From Acinetobacter equi (GTDB lineage Bacteria > Pseudomonadota > Gammaproteobacteria > Pseudomonadales > Moraxellaceae): a stretch of DNA of 64,000 nucleotides. The DNA is taken from the NCBI RefSeq assembly GCF_001307195.1, contig NZ_CP012808.1:2666001-2730000 (forward strand), given 5' to 3'. A program made the translations under genes and the position numbers. The notes under the pieces are model-generated. The model was not told the origin of the DNA. It was given only the letters and a program-made list of their open reading frames with translations, and did not search any database. This document shows positions 18,677 to 26,983 of the stretch, piece after piece (position 1 is the first letter of the stretch; the number at the start of each line of letters is the position of its first letter).

Positions 18677-19519
18677 TCATTTTGCCACTAATAACGGAAC
18701 ATCAACATTTCTAAAAATAGATGTCGTAATACTTCCCAAGAAGAATTGATGAATCTTACTATGACTAAATGCTCCCATCACAATAAGCTGAATACCATGT
18801 TCACGTTGATAACCTAATATATTCTCTGCAACATCACCATAACGATATTCTGTCACAACATCTAAGCCTGCATTTGCTAAATATTGGCCTGGTTCCTCTA
18901 AGATTTCTGGATGATCCCCCACATACAATAAATGGCACTGTAATAATCTTAGTAAATCTGTTTGTGCAATACGCTTAAGCATTTTTGAACAGGTAGGTGA
19001 ATATTCATAAGCAAAAATAAATCGAGTTGGTGGTTTAAATGTTTCCCCAACTGTCATTACGGTACAATTTGCGCCACGAATAAAATTTTCAACATTACTG
19101 CCTAAAACTTTATTTTTTTCAGCAGAACGCTCCCCTACACGCCCAATAACAGCAATATCATCTTCTCTTAATAAAGAAAAGCTTTGTTCTAAAAAATCAC
19201 CTTTTTCTTGAATATGAGTTGCATCTAGACCATGCTTTTCTTTGATCATTTGAGAAATATGATTTAATAAATTATTACTATAATCCAATGCTATATCACT
19301 TTGTTTTTGTTCTAATTCTGCTAATTCCTTTAATAGCATTGCATTACTTTCAAAACCAATTACTCCACTAATTTCACCTAAATGGTAACTAGCTGGGTAA
19401 TAATCTAGAATCTGTAAAAGCACCAGTTCTCGATGTGTTTTCTTTGCAATCCACGCAGCTGCTTCAGCTAAAGCCTGAATACATGGAGATGAATCAATAC
19501 ATGCAATGACTCGCTTCAT
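18677..19519 (-). CDS. Tandem-domain universal stress protein
   Basis: A 280-residue cytoplasmic protein with two UspA-like alpha/beta domains, roughly 1-145 and 150-280. The first begins with the typical MKRVIACIDSSP; the second ends with the nucleotide-loop block VMGAFSHSKIHQFFLGSITTSIFRNVDVPLLV, which broadly fits the Gx2Gx9GS motif of ATP-binding Usp proteins. The ATG at 19519 is chosen because GGAG lies eight bases upstream; 22 more codons are open above it. Usp proteins help survival under starvation or oxidative stress; the exact role is unknown. Confidence 0.9.
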   Translation of the reverse strand: MKRVIACIDSSPCIQALAEAAAWIAKKTHRELVLLQILDYYPASYHLGEISGVIGFESNAMLLKELAELEQKQSDIALDYSNNLLNHISQMIKEKHGLDATHIQEKGDFLEQSFSLLREDDIAVIGRVGERSAEKNKVLGSNVENFIRGANCTVMTVGETFKPPTRFIFAYEYSPTCSKMLKRIAQTDLLRLLQCHLLYVGDHPEILEEPGQYLANAGLDVVTEYRYGDVAENILGYQREHGIQLIVMGAFSHSKIHQFFLGSITTSIFRNVDVPLLVAK

Positions 19520-19778
19520 AATAAGCTCCAAAGTTTTATATAATTCTGTTTTATATCTTTCCTTAAAACTAGCATAGTTATTCAATATATTTCATCTACT
19601 AATCGCTAATTTATGTTATTTTTTAATCAAAATATTAAAATGCACATTTACATTCTGCATACATTCATTTTATATAAATCTAAAACCTTAATATTCCAAA
19701 AAATTACAGCCGTTTTCATTTTTTATTGCATGTTGAGATGTAACTTCAACATACTATTACCATCATTGATAAAAAATT

Positions 19779-20393
19779 TTATTTACGAAACCGAATAAAT
19801 TTTGCGGGATTTCCTACGACTATTTCAGCTCTCCCTACGTCTTTAGTCACCATACTATTCATACCAACAATCGCATGGTCAGCAATTTTTATGCCATCTT
19901 TTATTCCTACATGAGCACCTAACCAGACATCTTGTCCAATCTCAATTCCCTGAGACCTTACAGCTTGTTTATAAATAGGCTGAGACATTTCCATACCATG
20001 ATCAAATGCATACAAATGACTATAAGCAGCTATTCGAACTTGATTACCTAACTTAATTCCAGCTTTACCTCCATCTAAAATACAATGATGATTAATTGCA
20101 ACTTCCTCACCAATTTCCAACGGCCCATGCAAAGTACAATCTGCTGCAATGAATGTATTATCACCAATTTTAATTTTGCGTCCCGGCTCAGCAAAAATAT
20201 GAGCTAATGGTGAAATAAAACAATTTTCTCCAATTTCTATTGTTTCCATTTCTATTAAATAAGCTTGATATTCTTGTTGCCATTGTACTGCCCATTCTCT
20301 ATGTTTTGGCTTTAAAGACCAATACAACCAAGGCATATAATTTAAACGATGCTTATGTTGCTCTCTATATTTTAATAATGGATCAATAATCAT
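19779..20393 (-). CDS. Hexapeptide-repeat acyltransferase
   Basis: A left-handed beta-helix acetyltransferase-like protein of 204 residues. The repeated hexapeptide pattern is clear: IEIGENCFISPLAHI, IKIGDNTFIAADCTL, LEIGEEVAINHHC, IKLGNQVRIAAYS, IEIGQDVWLGAHV, IKIADHAIVGMNSMVTKDV. It ends in the usual VVGNPAKFIRFR. The active-site histidine candidate is in the FDHGMEM loop, as in maltose/galactoside acetyltransferases. The acceptor is unknown. Its ATG overlaps the stop of the YigZ gene by four bases (ATGA), indicating translational coupling. Confidence 0.9.
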   Translation of the reverse strand: MIIDPLLKYREQHKHRLNYMPWLYWSLKPKHREWAVQWQQEYQAYLIEMETIEIGENCFISPLAHIFAEPGRKIKIGDNTFIAADCTLHGPLEIGEEVAINHHCILDGGKAGIKLGNQVRIAAYSHLYAFDHGMEMSQPIYKQAVRSQGIEIGQDVWLGAHVGIKDGIKIADHAIVGMNSMVTKDVGRAEIVVGNPAKFIRFRK

Positions 20394-20989
20394 TCTTCAG
20401 CCTCATCATCAATAACCTTAAGTTGTTCACGCCCACGTGTTGTATCTTGAATTTTAAGTGCCAAAGGTTCTATTTGATGAATTTGAAGCAAAGCCGTAAT
20501 GCTTACACCATCTGCCGTATATTCTTCTATATATTCAATTTGCTGAGTATTTAATTCATATTGAAAAATTGCCCATTCATTAAATAAACAAGAAAATTGA
20601 ACTTTTTTCTTTTCAATTAATTCTATTTTTTCAGCCAATAATAAACATTTTCCGGCACAACCACCATAAGCACGAACAAGCCCTCCCGTACCTAATTTAA
20701 TGCCTCCGTACCATCGATTGACTAAAACCAATACATTGGTCAAATCATTGCCCTCAATCGTAGCTAAAATAGGTCTACCTGCTGTTCCTGAAGGTTCACC
20801 ATCATCATTAAATCTGACTTGATGACCGATTTTCCATGCCCAACATTGATGAGTAGTTGTGATATCTTTATATTCTTCTAAAAAATCTTTTACTGCCTGT
20901 TCATTTTCAACAGGCACAGCAAAAGCTTGAAAATGACTTTTCTTAATATCTTCTTCAAAACTGACTAAGGTTGAAATCGTAAATGGCAT
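20390..20989 (-). CDS. yigZ: YigZ / IMPACT family protein
   Basis: A roughly 200-residue protein of the YigZ/IMPACT family, thought to act around ribosomes or translation control, but without a defined reaction. Key blocks are the N-terminal EEDIKKSHFQA, HQCWAWKIG, FNDDGEPSGTAGRPIL, VNRWYGGIKLGTGGLVRAYGG and a C-terminal ferredoxin-like half. I place the start at 20989 (MPFTIST) because the homologous region begins there. ATGs at 21025 and 21043 are also in frame and cannot be excluded. Cotranslated with the acyltransferase. Confidence 0.85.
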   Translation of the reverse strand: MPFTISTLVSFEEDIKKSHFQAFAVPVENEQAVKDFLEEYKDITTTHQCWAWKIGHQVRFNDDGEPSGTAGRPILATIEGNDLTNVLVLVNRWYGGIKLGTGGLVRAYGGCAGKCLLLAEKIELIEKKKVQFSCLFNEWAIFQYELNTQQIEYIEEYTADGVSITALLQIHQIEPLALKIQDTTRGREQLKVIDDEAEE

Positions 20990-21173
20990 ATCAACGTCAT
21001 ACACAAATAAATCACAGCGTATCATAACGTGAATTACTCTCATTTTTTGAATGAAATACTAAAATATCACTGTAAATTATCTAGCTATTGAGGTAATAAT
21101 CGTATTCTACTTAAATAGACAAAATATCAACTGATGTGTGCTGAAATAACAGGACACTTCTACTTGGGAAATT

Positions 21174-22028
21174 CTAGGCAGCCATCCTGTAAAAGTCTTC
21201 TGCCATTTGATTTGGTGTCTTAAAGTCCAATCCTTTCTGAATTCTCTGCTGATTATAAAATAGCTCTATGTATTTTGTAATATCTGCTTTAGCTTCTTCC
21301 CTTGTTTTATAATTGCGATGATGAACCAATTCATTTTTTAATATTCCCCAGAAGCTCTCAATAGGAGCATTATCGAAGCAATCACCGCGTTTACTCATTG
21401 ATCCCTGAAATCCATATTTTTCAAGTATCTTTCGATATTCATGACTACAGTATTGGCTGCCCCTGTCAAAGTGAATAATCAAGTCTTGAGAGGGTTTATG
21501 ATTTCGAATCGCCATGCTCAGTGCATTGCAAACGAGCTGTGACGTCATCCGTTCACTCAAGCTATACCCAACTACTTGTTTGCTGCAAAGATCTTTTAAA
21601 GCCGCTAAATACAGCCATCCTTCAGCTGTCCACACGTATGTAATGTCACTTACCCATGCAATGTTTGGAGCAGTCACTGTAAAATTTTGCTCTAACAAAT
21701 TATTGTAAACCGTACGTTGATGGTCGCTATGAATTGTTTTTTTGAAACGCCTATGCCGCTTACAATACAGCTGATTAAGTTTTTTAATACAACGAACTGC
21801 ATACTCGCTAATTTCTATTCCTTGTGCCTGTAAGTACTTGGTTAAACGAATATAACCATAGCTTTCATTGGTTTCTTGGTGAGCAATTTTAACCAATATG
21901 GTTTGATGATTTCTCTGAATAACCCGCTTACTTAAGCCATATTTTAACCATTCATAAAATCCAGAAACTGAAACGTGGAGTAACCGAGCCATCATAGTGA
22001 CTGAGTATGCATGTTTTTGCTGTTTCAT
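21174..22028 (-). CDS. IS3-family transposase OrfB, copy A
   Basis: The catalytic half of an IS3-type transposase, 284 residues. The DDE residues are in WVSDITYVWT, DRGSQYC and APIESFWGILKNEL. Compared with copy B it carries three substitutions: Ile for Thr in KKTIHSDHQ, Phe for Ser next to the second catalytic aspartate (HFDRGSQY instead of HSDRGSQY), and Gly for Arg in SFWGILK. The Ser-to-Phe change is in a highly conserved spot and may weaken the enzyme. It is normally made as an OrfAB fusion by frameshifting. Confidence 0.93.
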   Translation of the reverse strand: MKQQKHAYSVTMMARLLHVSVSGFYEWLKYGLSKRVIQRNHQTILVKIAHQETNESYGYIRLTKYLQAQGIEISEYAVRCIKKLNQLYCKRHRRFKKTIHSDHQRTVYNNLLEQNFTVTAPNIAWVSDITYVWTAEGWLYLAALKDLCSKQVVGYSLSERMTSQLVCNALSMAIRNHKPSQDLIIHFDRGSQYCSHEYRKILEKYGFQGSMSKRGDCFDNAPIESFWGILKNELVHHRNYKTREEAKADITKYIELFYNQQRIQKGLDFKTPNQMAEDFYRMAA

Positions 22029-22039
22029 ATGTGCGTACT

Positions 22040-22339
22040 TTACTGACTTTCTTTGGCAAAGTACGCTGCTGCTTTTTTTAGAAATTCTCTTTCCATTTCA
22101 GCGGTTTTAAGTTGCTGCTTCAGTTTTTTATTTTCCTCGAGAAGAGCAACGAGATCAGGTGAATATTGTTGTGTGCCTACTAATTTTCCAGCTTTTGCTT
22201 TGTTGTACCAATTTGAAAGGGTTTGCATTGAAATGCCAAGCAGTCGTGCTGTTTCTGAAACATTGCCATTGTTTGAATCAATAGCTTTGATTGCTTCAGC
22301 TTTGAATTCTGCTGTATAAATCTTTTGTTTTTTGCTCAT
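22040..22339 (-). CDS. IS3-family OrfA (helix-turn-helix regulator/targeting subunit), copy A
   Basis: A 99-residue HTH_Tnp_1 protein: an N-terminal helix-turn-helix (AEFKAEAIKAID...SETARLLGISMQTLSNW) and a C-terminal leucine-zipper-like helix (LVALLEENKKLKQQLKTAEMEREFLKKAA). Identical in protein sequence to copy B. An A7 tract near its end, in the A_AAA_AAA register, is a likely -1 frameshift site leading into orfB. Confidence 0.93.
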   Translation of the reverse strand: MSKKQKIYTAEFKAEAIKAIDSNNGNVSETARLLGISMQTLSNWYNKAKAGKLVGTQQYSPDLVALLEENKKLKQQLKTAEMEREFLKKAAAYFAKESQ

Positions 22340-22405
22340 GGTAAACTCCTGATAAGTATGTGTAGTTTACCAAGTTAAAGTCTCCGTTTTTTTCAGCACA
22401 CATCA

Positions 22406-22717
22406 AAACATGATAATGATGCTTTTTTGAATTATGCTAGAGAAGATGTTTTTGGTTTAGTCTTCTTATTTAATCAGAAAAAAACACAGATTCAAGAACA
22501 TGAAATGGAAAAGCTTACTAATCAGTTATTCAATATTGCATTAAAAAATCAAGGTACCTATTATCTTCCTTATCGTTTACATATTTCTGCTGAAAATATG
22601 AGATTAGCTTACCCTCAAGCGAATCAGTTTTTCCAATTAAAAAAGAAATATGATGATAAGCTAATTTTTAATAATCAATTTTATTTACATTATTCACTCG
22701 AAAAACTTTCAAACTAA
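22406..22717 (+). pseudogene. 5'-truncated FAD-linked oxidase gene
   Basis: From the first base after the IS an open frame reads KHDNDAFLNYAREDVFGLVFLFNQ, continues through YYLPYRLHISAENMRLAYPQ and ends FFQLKKKYDDKLIFNNQFYLHY. This resembles the extreme C-terminus of FAD-binding (PCMH-type) oxidases, where a run such as KKKYDP..LFQNQFY is common. About 100 residues of what would be a roughly 450-600 residue protein remain. The N-terminal part is not present anywhere else in the window, so it was lost when the IS moved or recombined. Confidence 0.75.
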
Positions 22718-22741
22718 AAATGCTCATTATGATTTCAAAAT

Positions 22742-22763
22742 AAAAGCCCTACTTAGGGCTTTT
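22742..22763. terminator. Terminator of the lpt operon / truncated oxidase
   Basis: Stem AAAAGCCCT / AGGGCTTTT with a four-base loop, between convergent lptB and the oxidase remnant. Confidence 0.8.
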
Positions 22764-22789
22764 GATTCTTAACATAGATTAGATGAAAG

Positions 22790-23539
22790 TTAAACAACAA
22801 AATCTTCGCCTAAATACACCTGACGAACCATTTCATTATCTAAGATCTCTGCTGGAGCACCTTCTGCAATTACGGCACCTTCACTAACAATATAGGCACG
22901 CTCACAAATGGTTAAAGTTTCACGCACATTATGATCAGTAATTAAAACACCAATACCACGATTTTTTAAATCAATGATAATGTCTTTAATATCACCAACG
23001 GAAATTGGATCAACACCAGCAAATGGTTCATCCAATAACATAAATTTAGGATCGGCTGCTAATGCCCTTGCAATTTCTGCACGGCGACGCTCACCACCAG
23101 AAACACTCATACCAAGAGAATCTTTAATATGTGTAATTTTAAAGTCATTTAAAAGTTCAGCTAAACGCTCTTGACGTTGTTGTTTATTTAAATCTTTGCG
23201 TGTCTCTAAAATTGCCATAATATTTTCAGCAATCGTCAATTTTCTAAAAATTGAAGCTTCCTGAGGTAAATAGCCAATTCCTTGTCGAGCACGTTCATGC
23301 ATTGCATAATGTGATAAATCCAAATCATCAAGATGGATTTCACCCTTATCCATACGAACTAAACCAACAACCATATAAAAACTTGTTGTTTTCCCCGCAC
23401 CGTTTGGCCCTAATAAACCAACAATTTCTCCACTTTTCATAGTAAATGAAACGTCTTTCACAACCCAACGCTTACTATAATTTTTAGCCAAATGTTTAAT
23501 ACATAAGGTTTGCTGAGCTGTATTAATTTGTTCTGCCAT
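22790..23539 (-). CDS. lptB: LPS export ABC transporter ATP-binding protein
   Basis: LptB powers extraction of lipopolysaccharide/lipooligosaccharide from the inner membrane by LptB2FG. The 249 residues have Walker [10 protein letters not shown], the Q-loop in [13 protein letters not shown], signature [16 protein letters not shown], Walker [14 protein letters not shown] and the switch histidine in ITDHNVRET. Its start shares a base with the lptA stop (TAATG). It is the last gene of the kdsD-kdsC-lptC-lptA-lptB unit. Confidence 0.96.
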   Translation of the reverse strand: MAEQINTAQQTLCIKHLAKNYSKRWVVKDVSFTMKSGEIVGLLGPNGAGKTTSFYMVVGLVRMDKGEIHLDDLDLSHYAMHERARQGIGYLPQEASIFRKLTIAENIMAILETRKDLNKQQRQERLAELLNDFKITHIKDSLGMSVSGGERRRAEIARALAADPKFMLLDEPFAGVDPISVGDIKDIIIDLKNRGIGVLITDHNVRETLTICERAYIVSEGAVIAEGAPAEILDNEMVRQVYLGEDFVV

Positions 23540-24105
23540 TAATCACGAGCTCCTGGAAATGATTTAGAACTTGATGGTGGAATTACCATTTCAACACGTC
23601 CTTTAGATGAACCTGATTCACTTGAAGAACCCAGTGCTTCAATATCCCCTTTGTTCATACTATAACGAAGAACTGCACCCTTAATACTTGAGCCATCTTG
23701 CTCAAGAAATGCATTTCCAGTTAACGTGATAATGCCTGTTTGTGCATTATAAACAATCTTCTGTGCATGTCCTTTTGCTAAACCTTTATTAGTATCAACT
23801 TTTTGTTGGAACTTTGCTGGACTGCCATTTGCTGTAATTGTTGTAATGTCTTTCTTTTCATTAAAATTCGCCACAATTGTATTTGCTTGTAAGCGCATAG
23901 TTCCTTGTTCAATAATGACATTACCTGAATAAGTATTTACACCAGTCTTTTCATTAAATGTTGCTTTATCTGCAACAAGTTTAATAGGTTGCTGACGATC
24001 TGATGGTAATGCAAAAGCCACATTCGTGATTACTGATGCCAAGCCTACAACTAAGGTTTGCTTAAAAAACTTTTTCATTTGTGTAAGCTTAGTCTTATGG
24101 TTCAT
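23539..24105 (-). CDS. lptA: Periplasmic LPS-bridge protein LptA
   Basis: LptA forms the periplasmic beta-jellyroll bridge carrying LPS to LptDE. It has 188 residues: the signal peptide begins at the second methionine (MKKFFKQ, hydrophobic core, VAFA), then the OstA fold with [22 protein letters not shown] and repeated strands, and a serine-rich C-terminal tail ([10 protein letters not shown]). The upstream ATG at 24105 is kept because AAGAGG precedes it; it overlaps lptC by 11 bases. Confidence 0.93.
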   Translation of the reverse strand: MNHKTKLTQMKKFFKQTLVVGLASVITNVAFALPSDRQQPIKLVADKATFNEKTGVNTYSGNVIIEQGTMRLQANTIVANFNEKKDITTITANGSPAKFQQKVDTNKGLAKGHAQKIVYNAQTGIITLTGNAFLEQDGSSIKGAVLRYSMNKGDIEALGSSSESGSSKGRVEMVIPPSSSKSFPGARD

Positions 24106-24637
24106 ATGTGCCTCTTACAGAAAAAAACTCGTACTGCCCACTGTTTAAGTTGGCTTTCAGCCCTTGGCTAATCATTTTAGATTGCGGGCTGTCAATCACA
24201 ACCTGCTTATCTGTTTCAATCTCTTTTGTTTCAGGATAGCCAGTTAACTCAGTTGTTGTCATTGTCATTTTACCATTTGGCAAAATACGTGTTGCAACAA
24301 CTTCATTCGATAAAACTACACGCTGATTATCATCATAACTATGAGCAACTTTTGCATAGAAAGTTCCATCAAGCGCTCCATTTTGATACGTTTGTGCATG
24401 TAAATTATCTAATTTGGATGTTTTATTAGATTCATCTTGAACCAAACGATCTGCCTGCGCTTTAATCACAACCTGACCATTCTCATTTGTTTGAGTTAAA
24501 TTAATATTTTCAGCAGCATAGGTCATACTTCTCGTTGCATCAACTTCGAGTTTCTTGCTTTTACCACTGTAATAGTAATACCCAGCACTTAAAGATCCAA
24601 TGATCAGTGCTGTAATATATAAACTTTTTGTTTCCAT
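24095..24637 (-). CDS. lptC: LPS export protein LptC
   Basis: A bitopic inner-membrane protein linking LptB2FG to LptA. Residues 7-24 form the single N-terminal membrane segment (LYITALIIGSLSAGYYYY); the rest is a periplasmic jellyroll with the typical YAAENINLTQTNENGQVV beginning and a TGYPETKEIETDKQVVIDSP block. It has 180 residues, the usual length, and sits 39 bases after kdsC. Confidence 0.93.
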   Translation of the reverse strand: METKSLYITALIIGSLSAGYYYYSGKSKKLEVDATRSMTYAAENINLTQTNENGQVVIKAQADRLVQDESNKTSKLDNLHAQTYQNGALDGTFYAKVAHSYDDNQRVVLSNEVVATRILPNGKMTMTTTELTGYPETKEIETDKQVVIDSPQSKMISQGLKANLNSGQYEFFSVRGTYEP

Positions 24638-24676
24638 ATAGGCTTTTTTAACTCAAACTTTTGAATCTATATAACA

Positions 24677-25216
24677 TTATTCGGGAACTGAGACATACTT
24701 ATCAAGTAGATTTGAGTATACGCCTTTTGCCATCAAGATCATATCGCAAATCTCTCGAACAGCACCACGTCCGCCCATTGCCTGAGTGACTAAATCTGCA
24801 CGACGACGCACTTCTATATGCCCATTCGGCACAGTGACTTTCATACCTGCAATTGCAAATGCTGATAAATCAGGCCAATCATCGCCCATATATAAGCAAT
24901 CTTCTGGAGAAAGATTAAATTGTGCACAAGCTTCTTTTAGCGCCACACCCTTATCTTCACGCCCTTGAAAAACAAGATCAACTCCAAGATCTGACATACG
25001 TTTTTCAACAATATTACTTTTACGTCCAGTAATAATAATAACTTTAACACCAGCCTGTTGAACAAGCTTCATACCTAAACCATCACGAATATCAAATGAC
25101 TTAATTTCATCACCTGAATTCGTGAGTGTTACAAAACCATCACTTAAAATACCATCTACATCTAGAACTAATGCTTCTAAATGGCGTGCTTGTTCAAGCA
25201 AAATAAAAGATGTCAC
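24677..25216 (-). CDS. kdsC: 3-deoxy-D-manno-octulosonate-8-phosphate phosphatase (GTG start)
   Basis: A HAD-superfamily C0 phosphatase that makes free Kdo for lipid A core synthesis. Motif I is LDVDGILSDG, with IITGRKS for motif II, the lysine at EDKG and MGDDWPDL for motifs III/IV. It has 179 residues. Translation must begin at GTG 25216, directly after the kdsD stop, with AGGGG eight bases before; no other start precedes motif I. Confidence 0.95.
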   Translation of the reverse strand: MTSFILLEQARHLEALVLDVDGILSDGFVTLTNSGDEIKSFDIRDGLGMKLVQQAGVKVIIITGRKSNIVEKRMSDLGVDLVFQGREDKGVALKEACAQFNLSPEDCLYMGDDWPDLSAFAIAGMKVTVPNGHIEVRRRADLVTQAMGGRGAVREICDMILMAKGVYSNLLDKYVSVPE

Positions 25217-26209
25217 TTAATTTACCCCTGCATTAATTAGATCATGCATACTAATTACACCAATTACTTTTTTGGCATCATCAACTACAACAAATTGATT
25301 AATTTTCTTCTCATGTAAAGCCTCTAAGGCTACTACAGCTTTTGCTTCCATTGAAATTGTTGATGGATTTTTCGCCATAACTTCTGAAACAGCAAGATTT
25401 ACATCAAATCCTTGCTGCTTATCAATTAAACGACGTAAGTCACCATCTGTAAAAATACCTAATAAGATATCATTTTCATCAACAACTGTAGTTAAACCCA
25501 ATCGTTTATCTGAGATCTCATACAATACTTGATTCATTGGCGTATCTGGTGACACTTTAGGAAGCTCGTCCCCTGTATGCATTAAATGCTTTACATGAAG
25601 TAATAAACGCTTGCCTAACGCGCCTGCAGGATGTGATCTTGCAAAATCATCAGCTGTGAAACCACGTGCTTCAAGTAAAGTTACTGCTAATGCATCACCT
25701 AAGGCTAATGTTGCTGTTGTACTCGATGTTGGCGCTAAACCAAGTGGACATGCTTCTTGAGCTTCACCTAGAGTTAAAGCAACATCTGCATTTTGTGGCA
25801 TAGGTCCTGTATCATCACGACTAATAGTGATTAGTGGCACACCTAAATGTTTAATCAATGGCATCAGCATCATAATTTCATCACTCTTACCAGAGTTTGA
25901 AATTGCGATCAGCACATCACCACGAACTAACATGCCTAGATCGCCATGTCCAGCTTCACCTGGATGCATAAAAAATGAAGGTGTTCCAGTAGAGGAAAAA
26001 GTTGCTGCCATTTTTCGCCCAATATGACCAGACTTACCCATACCAGTGACAACAAGACGCCCTTTGCACTGAAGAATAATTTCACATGCTTTGGTAAAAC
26101 GTTCGTCAATTTGTTCTGCTAAAATTTGCAAAGCATGTTGCTCTATACTTAGAGTTTCTAAAGCAACTTTTTGGAAATCAATTAAATTTGGCTTATTGTC
26201 AGCGTTCAA
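25217..26209 (-). CDS. kdsD: Arabinose-5-phosphate isomerase
   Basis: The first Kdo-pathway enzyme, interconverting ribulose-5-P and arabinose-5-P. The 330 residues are a SIS domain (GMGKSGHIGRKMAATFSSTGTPSFFMHP, ISNSGKSDE) followed by two CBS domains (MHTGDELPKVSPDTPM..., VMAKNPSTISMEAKAV...). The start read is TTG at 26209, supported by AGGA seven bases before and by family length. First gene of the LPS unit. Confidence 0.94.
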   Translation of the reverse strand: MNADNKPNLIDFQKVALETLSIEQHALQILAEQIDERFTKACEIILQCKGRLVVTGMGKSGHIGRKMAATFSSTGTPSFFMHPGEAGHGDLGMLVRGDVLIAISNSGKSDEIMMLMPLIKHLGVPLITISRDDTGPMPQNADVALTLGEAQEACPLGLAPTSSTTATLALGDALAVTLLEARGFTADDFARSHPAGALGKRLLLHVKHLMHTGDELPKVSPDTPMNQVLYEISDKRLGLTTVVDENDILLGIFTDGDLRRLIDKQQGFDVNLAVSEVMAKNPSTISMEAKAVVALEALHEKKINQFVVVDDAKKVIGVISMHDLINAGVN

Positions 26210-26983
26210 CTTTTCATCCTACACAATGTGAAGAGCATCTTTTCAGATTAACTAATTTTCTCAATTTTAGCAGATCTATGCAATTCTGCATTTCAAAATA
26301 TATAAGAAATATAATTTATTAATTTGTAGAAGTGGTTACCAAATGATGTGAATTGTACGACGAATATTAAAAACTAGCATCAAATATGGAGATGTCTTAT
26401 TAAAAAAATAAAATTACAATATTATCAATAATATAAAAACATTTTCATTTTTAAATTGATCTGATATTACTGAATTTAATCATATTAAAAAAATTTATGA
26501 GAAAACTAATTGAATAAACAGTTCAATTTTAGAAAAACATTAATATTAAAAAGTTCATCTTTCTGAAGTTATTTATGTCAGTAAATATAAACAATAAAAT
26601 TAAAAAAAATATAATTTACTATTACTATTTCCCTACTATTTTAATCAACTTTCAAGGTTGTTTGTTTTATAATCAAAAAATTAAATATAATATTTATAAA
26701 AATAGAATTAAATATTTGAAATCTACAAGAAAAAAAATAAAAACCATACAAAAAAAACTCATCAAAACTAAAAATAAATTTAAAAACAATAGGTTATTTT
26801 AAATAAATTATAATAAAAATTAAATGATTTTTATCAATTTTAATAATATTATATACTGGTATAAATTATTCATAAAAATTTATTTTATAAATACGAAATT
26901 TATAATTTTTAATCAACTTAACAACATTACATAAACTTATCAATAATTTAAATGATAATAATTATGTATTCTCGGAGTATAAA
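26210..26983. other. Very A+T-rich intergenic region upstream of kdsD and the DASS gene
   Basis: A 770-base divergent spacer, one of the most A+T-rich parts of the window, especially 26390-26940. It contains long runs of A and T and a frame at 26575-26802 whose product is almost only Lys, Ile, Asn and Tyr; I do not treat that as a gene. It must hold the promoters of kdsD (left) and the transporter (right). It may be a site for a nucleoid protein of the H-NS type. Confidence 0.6.
26953..26967. promoter_or_regulatory. Weak Fur-like palindrome before the DASS transporter
   Basis: TGATAATAATTATGT resembles a 7-1-7 Fur site (arms TGATAAT and ATTATGT, imperfect) 16 bases before the start codon. 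In such A+T-rich DNA a chance match is likely. Confidence 0.2.

Larger units (their letters stand above)
21132..22405 (-). mobile_element. IS3-family insertion sequence, copy A (1274 bp)
   Basis: The ends are imperfect inverted repeats beginning TGATGTGTGCTGAAA. Inside are orfA and orfB on the minus strand. A second copy of identical length and opposite orientation is at 50595-51868. Bases flanking the ends (AAC on the left, AAA on the right) do not form a 3- or 4-base direct repeat. The right end abuts a FAD-oxidase gene lacking its 5' part, so the insertion was followed by an adjacent deletion or other rearrangement. Confidence 0.92.

Noticed and set aside
19613..19798. A 61-residue frame between usp and the acyltransferase
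   Set aside because: A+T-rich hydrophobic composition without a ribosome site; it overlaps the end of the acyltransferase gene on the other strand.
26575..26802. A 75-residue plus-strand frame in the A+T-rich gap
   Set aside because: The product is almost wholly Lys/Ile/Asn/Tyr with no fold signature and no convincing ribosome site; it is expected by chance in such DNA.
26953..26967. Iron-regulated control of the DASS transporter
   Set aside because: The palindrome is imperfect and sits in very A+T-rich DNA, where such matches are frequent; kept only as a weak site, not a finding.
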